Of a stretch of DNA of 8,476 nt, positions 4,340-8,476 are shown piece after piece. The position numbers were made by a program, and so were the translations under genes. Source of the DNA: JBBDWZ01 sp050732575 (lineage in GTDB: Bacteria; Gemmatimonadota; Gemmatimonadetes; Longimicrobiales; RSA9); contig JBOHRF010000224.1 of NCBI GenBank assembly GCA_050732575.1, positions 1 through 8,476 on the forward strand. The letters run 5' to 3'. Each line of letters starts with the position of its first letter. The first letter of the stretch is position 1. A model generated the notes under the pieces. That model had not been told where the DNA came from and ran no database searches. It was given only the letters and a program-made list of their open reading frames with translations.

Positions 4340-7035
4340 GCGAATTCTTCCGAGAGGATCGCCCACCGGCGGCTACGGAAGCGCCTCCCCGAGCTGCCGT
4401 GCTTCTTCTGCGCGTGCTGTTGCCGCGCGACGTGCGTGAGGAAGCGCTCGATGAGTTGGCCGCTGTCTACCAGGAGCGCTGTACGCGTCTGGGTCGTGCC
4501 CCAGCGGACCGCTGGTATTGGCGACAGGTTGTGGTGTTCGTGGTGCGTCTTCGAATGGCATCATGGCCAGGTGGTGTTTTGCATGATGGTTCGGCACGAG
4601 CGGGCGAAAGCCGGAGGCGAATAATGGGGACGATTCTGACCGACCTGCGTTTCGGCGTGCGCACGATGTTGCGCAGTCCGGGTTTCACGGTCATCGCGGT
4701 ATTCACGCTGGCGCTGGGCATTGGTGCAAACGCAGCCATCTTCAGCGTAGTGCGTTCGGTACTTTTGCGTCCACTGCCTTTTCCGGAGCCGGAGCAGCTG
4801 GTTGAGCTGTGGGAATCGCGCTTGGATCGTGGGTTCACGACCGCATCGTTCACGCGCGCCAACTTCTGGGACATACACGATCAGAACCGCACGTTGCAGG
4901 ATATGGGCGCGCTCGAGTGGACGTCGGTCAATCTCACGGGCCTGGAGAGTCCGCAGCGGTTGAGTGCAGGACGAGTGACGGTAGGATTCTTCCGTGCACT
5001 CGGAGTGTCACCGATCGCGGGGCGCGTATTCGTGGAAGGTGAGGATGCGGCGGGCGCCGATGGCCGCATCGTGATGCTGGGTCATGGTGTTTGGCGCACT
5101 CGCTTCGCCAGCGATCGTTCCCTGGTCGGACGCACGATCACGCTGGACGGTCAGACCTTCCGTGTCATCGGCGTGCTCCCTTCCGGCACGCCCTGGCTGG
5201 ATGCAGCGGATCTCTATATCCCGATGGTGCGGCAGCCCAATGCCGATCGAGGCAGCTTCGAGCTGTCCGTGGTGGCGCGGCTGGCCATGGGCGTCACACC
5301 CGATGCTGCGCGTGCGGACCTGCAGGCCGTCAGTCGGCGCATCGGCGAGCAGTATCCGGAGGCGAAGGGCATGGGCGTCACGCTCGAGTCATCGGACCGC
5401 TGGATTGCCACGGACACGTTGCGCAGGGCGCTCATGGTATTGCTGGGTGCGGTTGGTTTTCTGCTGCTCATTGCGTGCGTGAACGTAGCCAATCTGCTGC
5501 TGGCCCGTGCCTCGGGCCGCATGCGGGAGCGTGCGGTGCGCACGGCACTGGGCGCCAGCCGCTGGCGCCTGATGCAGCAGGCCCTGACCGAAACCGCCTT
5601 GCTCGGGCTGCTCGGTGCCGGCATCGGCCTGGGGCTCGCGTTCGCGATTGTGCGCCTTCTGCGCACTTTCGATCCAGGCGGCATTCCGCGGTTGACGGAA
5701 GCAAGCATCGATGGCGTGGTACTGGCCATCACGCTCCTGGCCTCGGTGTTCACCAGTTTGGTCACCGGCATCGTGCCCGCGTTGCGTGCACCCAATCGAG
5801 ATGTGGGCCTGGTATTGCGCGAGGGAGAGCGCAGCGTGGTTGGCCATCGCCGTGCAGGCAGACTGCGCAGTGCTCTGGTCAGCATCGAAGTCACATTGTC
5901 GCTGATTCTGCTGGTAGGCGCGGGTTTGCTCATACGCAGCTTCGATCGGCTGCTGAATGTTGACCGCGGATTCCGCACCGAGAATCGCTATGTCTTCGAT
6001 GTTGGATTGCCATCGTCCCGCACGGAAGCTGAGGAAGCGCGCTCCGCTCAGCTGCTGGCCAACTTGCACACGCGCATGCGCGCCCTGCCTCAGGTTACTT
6101 CTGCCGCGGCGGTGAGTATGAAGCCGTTGCGCGGGGTGGGCACGGGCATGGGCTACGCGGCAGCGGACCAGCCGCCGCCCACGGGTGCAGTGCCCTGGGC
6201 AAGCTGGCGGCTCGTTACGCGCGACTATTTCCGCACCATGGGTTTGCCCATCCTGACTGGCCGCGACTTCACGGAGCAGGATCGCCTCGGAGAACCGTGG
6301 CGCGTGATCCTTGGCAAAAGAATCGCCGAGCAACTCTGGCCGGGCGAAAATGCAATCGGACGCCAGTTCATCCTGTGGCAGGGTCAGGGCCAGCAGCAGG
6401 GCGAAGTGATTGGTGTGGTCGGCGACATGCGCGATTGGTCGCTCACCGACGATCCCTCACTGGCGGTCTATCTTCCTTATTACGGCGCCAGCTCACCGAT
6501 CGTGAACTTCGTGATTCACAGCACGGCGCCCACCTCCGTGCTGGTGCCGAGATTACGTTCACTGCTGGATGAGCTGGATCCGACCTTGCCGCTCTCGAGC
6601 GTGCAGAGCCTGGGCGACATGGTGGGTGAGTCCGTAGCCGCACGCCGCTTCACCATGCTCCTTCTCGGTGCCCTGGCGGCGCTGGCCTTGCTGCTCGCTT
6701 TGGCCGGTGTGTATGGCGTACTGGCTTACACAGTATCGCGGCGGCGCTCGGAGATGGGGCTGCGCATGGCCCTGGGCGCGAGCGCCGGTAGTGTGCTGCG
6801 CCTGATACTGCTGCAGGGCATGCGACCCGTGTTGATCGGTTTGGTGCTGGGCGTGGGTGGCGCGCTCCTGCTGTCCCGCTTCATGACCAGCCTGCTCTTT
6901 GGTGTGACCGCGCTCGATGTGCCAACCTATCTGGGTGTAGGTGCCTTGTTGCTGAGTGCGGGCGCGCTGTCCTGCTACCTGCCTGCGCGGGAAGCACTGC
7001 GCGTCAATGCCATAACGGCGTTGCGCGAGGAGTGA
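4336..7035 (+). CDS. ADOP-type duplicated FtsX/MacB permease without ATPase
   Basis: This 899-aa inner-membrane protein is built from two MacB/FtsX permease units. A cytosolic helical prefix (about 20-74, ending in WYWRQVVVFVVRL) is typical of PadR-coupled permeases. Unit 1 has TM1 (116-140), a periplasmic MacB-like core to about 350, then TMs at about 366-390, 418-442 and 461-485. Unit 2 has a TM at 511-536, a second periplasmic core, and TMs at about 774-798, 831-854 and 864-884. The cytosolic coupling motif occurs twice, as RERAVRTALGAS and RSEMGLRMALGAS. No ATPase gene lies in the window, which matches the ADOP family (TIGR03434), described as lacking adjacent ATPases. Start GTG 4336 is chosen because it overlaps the padR stop and has GGGA 5 nt upstream; an upstream ATG at 4306 is in frame. 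An internal ATG at 4624 could give an 803-aa form. Transport or mechanotransmission are both possible; the substrate is unknown. Confidence 0.9.
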   Translation: MSEFFREDRPPAATEAPPRAAVLLLRVLLPRDVREEALDELAAVYQERCTRLGRAPADRWYWRQVVVFVVRLRMASWPGGVLHDGSARAGESRRRIMGTILTDLRFGVRTMLRSPGFTVIAVFTLALGIGANAAIFSVVRSVLLRPLPFPEPEQLVELWESRLDRGFTTASFTRANFWDIHDQNRTLQDMGALEWTSVNLTGLESPQRLSAGRVTVGFFRALGVSPIAGRVFVEGEDAAGADGRIVMLGHGVWRTRFASDRSLVGRTITLDGQTFRVIGVLPSGTPWLDAADLYIPMVRQPNADRGSFELSVVARLAMGVTPDAARADLQAVSRRIGEQYPEAKGMGVTLESSDRWIATDTLRRALMVLLGAVGFLLLIACVNVANLLLARASGRMRERAVRTALGASRWRLMQQALTETALLGLLGAGIGLGLAFAIVRLLRTFDPGGIPRLTEASIDGVVLAITLLASVFTSLVTGIVPALRAPNRDVGLVLREGERSVVGHRRAGRLRSALVSIEVTLSLILLVGAGLLIRSFDRLLNVDRGFRTENRYVFDVGLPSSRTEAEEARSAQLLANLHTRMRALPQVTSAAAVSMKPLRGVGTGMGYAAADQPPPTGAVPWASWRLVTRDYFRTMGLPILTGRDFTEQDRLGEPWRVILGKRIAEQLWPGENAIGRQFILWQGQGQQQGEVIGVVGDMRDWSLTDDPSLAVYLPYYGASSPIVNFVIHSTAPTSVLVPRLRSLLDELDPTLPLSSVQSLGDMVGESVAARRFTMLLLGALAALALLLALAGVYGVLAYTVSRRRSEMGLRMALGASAGSVLRLILLQGMRPVLIGLVLGVGGALLLSRFMTSLLFGVTALDVPTYLGVGALLLSAGALSCYLPAREALRVNAITALREE
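4613..4626 (+). promoter_or_regulatory. Internal Shine-Dalgarno and ATG within the permease gene
   Basis: GGAGG (4613-4617) stands 6 nt before an in-frame ATG (4624-4626), codon 97 of the permease. The product from this ATG would begin MGTILTDLRFGVRTM, which is how many prefix-less MacB-like permeases begin. This site is better placed than the GTG at 4336. It may yield a second protein without the cytosolic prefix domain. Confidence 0.45.
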
Positions 7036-7064
7036 TTCTCACGGTCAGATCGTGGATCGATGGA

Positions 7065-7976
7065 TCATTTTCGGGCCGGCGGACCCTGGCCGTTGTATCC
7101 GCTTTGCTCGAGCATGCGCTTGTAGTCCGTCATCATGATGATGTCACGAACGGCTTGCGCCTTGTCCGCCGCTCGGTCGTAGTAGGCTTCGGCAATTCGA
7201 TAGCCAATGAAGTAGCCCAGATCTGAGGGCCGGCCGGGTGGTGGGTTGCCGTAAAGCCAGCCGGTGCTGACCGAATCCAGGCGCAGCTTGAACTCGTCCC
7301 ACAACGCGCGCTCGTGCTCGCGGCCATAGGCCTGGGCCTGCGCATTGATGTCACCGGTCGCAATCAGCTGAGCAATGAAATCGGCACTGCCCTCCCGGTA
7401 TGATGCCCCCAACAACGTACGAGCAGCCTGTCCACCCGGAGGCTGTTGATAGTGGATCAGCTCATGGGCAACGATGGTCGAATACGCGGCCGGGTCGCGA
7501 TACATCTCGGCGCCAATCAGAAGGCCACGACTCGAGACCGTACCCCCCGAGTTCAAGCGTCCAATCACGAAATAGACGTCCGGGAATACGGCGGCGGGAT
7601 ACAACTCTTTGAGGCGGCGAAACACGTTTCGAATCTCGCGTTCCGCCTCGGCAACGCGCAGAGTTGCGCTCCGCGCAGAATCGTAGCGAGCCCGCCGGTT
7701 GATTACCATCTGGGCCAGCTGCGGACCTCCCAGGATGCGTCCGGGAATGAAATCGCGCAGCCCATCCGAGCCGTTGCGCAGGTACTCGCGGTCAAACACG
7801 ACGGCCAGGCTCTCGGCTGCTGTCTGGTCGAGGAGTCGCCAGAACAGCATGATGTCGGATGTGATCAGCCGGGCGGAATCAGGATGAGCCGAAACGCGCG
7901 GTGCTTGCGCTCGCGCATCCAACAGCGCGATCGCGCAGAACGTTGCTGCGAGTAGTATTGCGCGCCGCAATCTCAT
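7065..7976 (-). CDS. Exported zinc-dependent protease, DUF2268/GldB-like
   Basis: This 303-aa protein starts at ATG 7976, with an AAAGG Shine-Dalgarno 9 nt before it; an in-frame GTG lies two codons upstream. Residues 1-25 form a Sec signal peptide (positive MRLRR, hydrophobic core, cleavage after ARAQA). The zinc-protease signature HELIH is at 171-175 (His171, Glu172, His175). Glu195 in YREGSADF is the likely third ligand, giving a gluzincin-like arrangement. DVYFVIGRLNSGG (133-145) and DLGYFIGYRIAEAYY (252-266) are typical of the DUF2268/GldB-related group. There is no convincing lipobox at the signal peptide, unlike GldB. The protein is probably periplasmic; the substrate is unknown. It converges on the permease with a 29-bp gap and follows the zinc-ribbon gene by 33 bp on the same strand, so co-transcription is likely. 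Confidence 0.82.
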   Translation of the reverse strand: MRLRRAILLAATFCAIALLDARAQAPRVSAHPDSARLITSDIMLFWRLLDQTAAESLAVVFDREYLRNGSDGLRDFIPGRILGGPQLAQMVINRRARYDSARSATLRVAEAEREIRNVFRRLKELYPAAVFPDVYFVIGRLNSGGTVSSRGLLIGAEMYRDPAAYSTIVAHELIHYQQPPGGQAARTLLGASYREGSADFIAQLIATGDINAQAQAYGREHERALWDEFKLRLDSVSTGWLYGNPPPGRPSDLGYFIGYRIAEAYYDRAADKAQAVRDIIMMTDYKRMLEQSGYNGQGPPARK

Positions 7977-8009
7977 CGTCACACACCTTTCGTAGGTTTT
8001 ACACGCTGG

Positions 8010-8476
8010 TCAGGTAAAGCGATACCCGCAGTAGCGGCACTTGATGGCCGCGGTCTTGATGGTCTCAGCGCAATCCGGGCAAATCTTGCCATCATCGGAA
8101 ATGGGCGCATGCTGACCGTTGGTCACGGCGATGGTTTCGGTGACCGCGGCGGCGATCAGTTCCACGGACTGCGGTTGCGCCAGCTGATCGCGGGTTTCCT
8201 GTGCCGAGTGCACCTTGGCGGCTGTGCGTTGTGCGTCCACGCCAATATTGGCGCGCACCAGGTCGGCCAGCTTGCTGTCCGTCAGATCGATGCCCACAAT
8301 GGTAGCACCTTCGTGCTCGAACCGCGCGAGCCAATTGGCAACCAGTCGTTCCACGCCCAGCGCAGCGCCGTTGCTGGCCATGCCCACGATCTGGCGGTGA
8401 CCCATCAGGCCTGCGCTCTCCGTGAGGATGGTAGCGGCGTAACCGGCCATGGAGCTGTCACTGCGCACTACCAGGT
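8010..8476 (-). CDS. Partial protein with C-terminal UPF0547-type zinc ribbon (5' end outside window)
   Basis: The frame stays open to the right edge of the window, so the start is probably missing. No start codon within it (GTG 8468, ATG 8450) has a Shine-Dalgarno. The visible part is about 155 residues. It ends in a zinc ribbon, CPDCAETIKTAAIKCRYCGYRF (shown as two Cys pairs, CPDC and CRYC, ten residues apart, encoded at about 8028-8081). This matches the UPF0547 pattern of short treble-clef-like ribbons often attached to membrane or signalling proteins. The preceding 120 residues carry a hydrophobic/alanine-rich segment (GYAATILTESAGLMG), GATIVGIDLTDSKLADLVRANIG, and an acidic linker (ISDDGK); I do not recognise them. 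There is no obvious membrane span. The ribbon likely binds zinc and mediates protein or nucleic-acid contact. Co-transcription with the protease is plausible. Confidence 0.7.
   Translation of the reverse strand, partial: LVVRSDSSMAGYAATILTESAGLMGHRQIVGMASNGAALGVERLVANWLARFEHEGATIVGIDLTDSKLADLVRANIGVDAQRTAAKVHSAQETRDQLAQPQSVELIAAAVTETIAVTNGQHAPISDDGKICPDCAETIKTAAIKCRYCGYRFT

Noticed and set aside
5091..5963. 290-codon plus-strand frame inside the permease gene
   Set aside because: It is a shadow frame, rich in Arg, His and Gly, without membrane segments or motifs.
5389..6333. 314-codon minus-strand frame inside the permease gene
   Set aside because: High GC creates long antisense frames; the plus strand encodes conserved permease motifs throughout.
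7036..7064. Bidirectional terminator between permease and protease genes
   Set aside because: The 29-bp gap has only overlapping GATC-type repeats, with no clean GC stem followed by a T-tract.

Overview
The window is high-GC bacterial chromosomal DNA. The best clue to the source is a PadR-type regulator whose stop codon overlaps the start of a duplicated FtsX/MacB-type permease with no ATPase gene beside it. This pair is the hallmark of the 'acidobacterial duplicated orphan permease' (ADOP) family, first described as large paralogous sets in Acidobacteriota. Similar pairs also occur elsewhere, I believe in Gemmatimonadota and some soil Gammaproteobacteria, so the phylum stays open. No phage, insertion sequence, CRISPR, tRNA or rRNA features were seen.

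Layout. Positions 1-586 hold no convincing gene. They contain a large GC-rich nested inverted repeat (20-155), small hairpins (311-352) and a pair of competing hairpins (517-547) just upstream of the first gene. At 587-1708 (+) lies a Tat-exported N4-(beta-N-acetylglucosaminyl)-L-asparaginase (Ntn hydrolase). It is tail-to-tail, 5 bp apart, with a GPP34/GOLPH3-fold protein (1714-2403, -). That gene is divergent, across only 48 bp, from a secreted M20D amidohydrolase (2452-3894, +). A short regulatory region (3892-4008) follows, with two promoter candidates and a perfect 19-bp palindrome. It leads into the PadR regulator (4013-4339, +) and the ADOP-type permease (4336-7035, +). On the opposite strand, converging on the permease, are a DUF2268/GldB-like HExxH metalloprotease (7065-7976, -) and, upstream of it, a protein ending in a C-terminal zinc ribbon whose 5' end runs off the window (8010-8476, -).

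How the genes may work together (inference). The left half carries two exported amide hydrolases, one acting on glyco- or aspartyl-amides and the other on N-acyl amino acid or aminobenzoyl-glutamate-like amides. This suggests scavenging or turnover of amide-linked compounds, with a GPP34 protein of unknown bacterial role between them. The middle is a self-contained PadR-permease regulatory pair, translationally coupled and probably autoregulated. The right end may be a two-gene operon of the zinc-ribbon protein and the exported protease.

The points most worth following are the nested palindrome at 20-155, the second in-frame translation start inside the permease (ATG 4624 with a strong Shine-Dalgarno), the bacterial GPP34 protein with altered lipid-binding positions, and the palindrome between the M20 and PadR genes. 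Nothing here proves a new multi-gene system.
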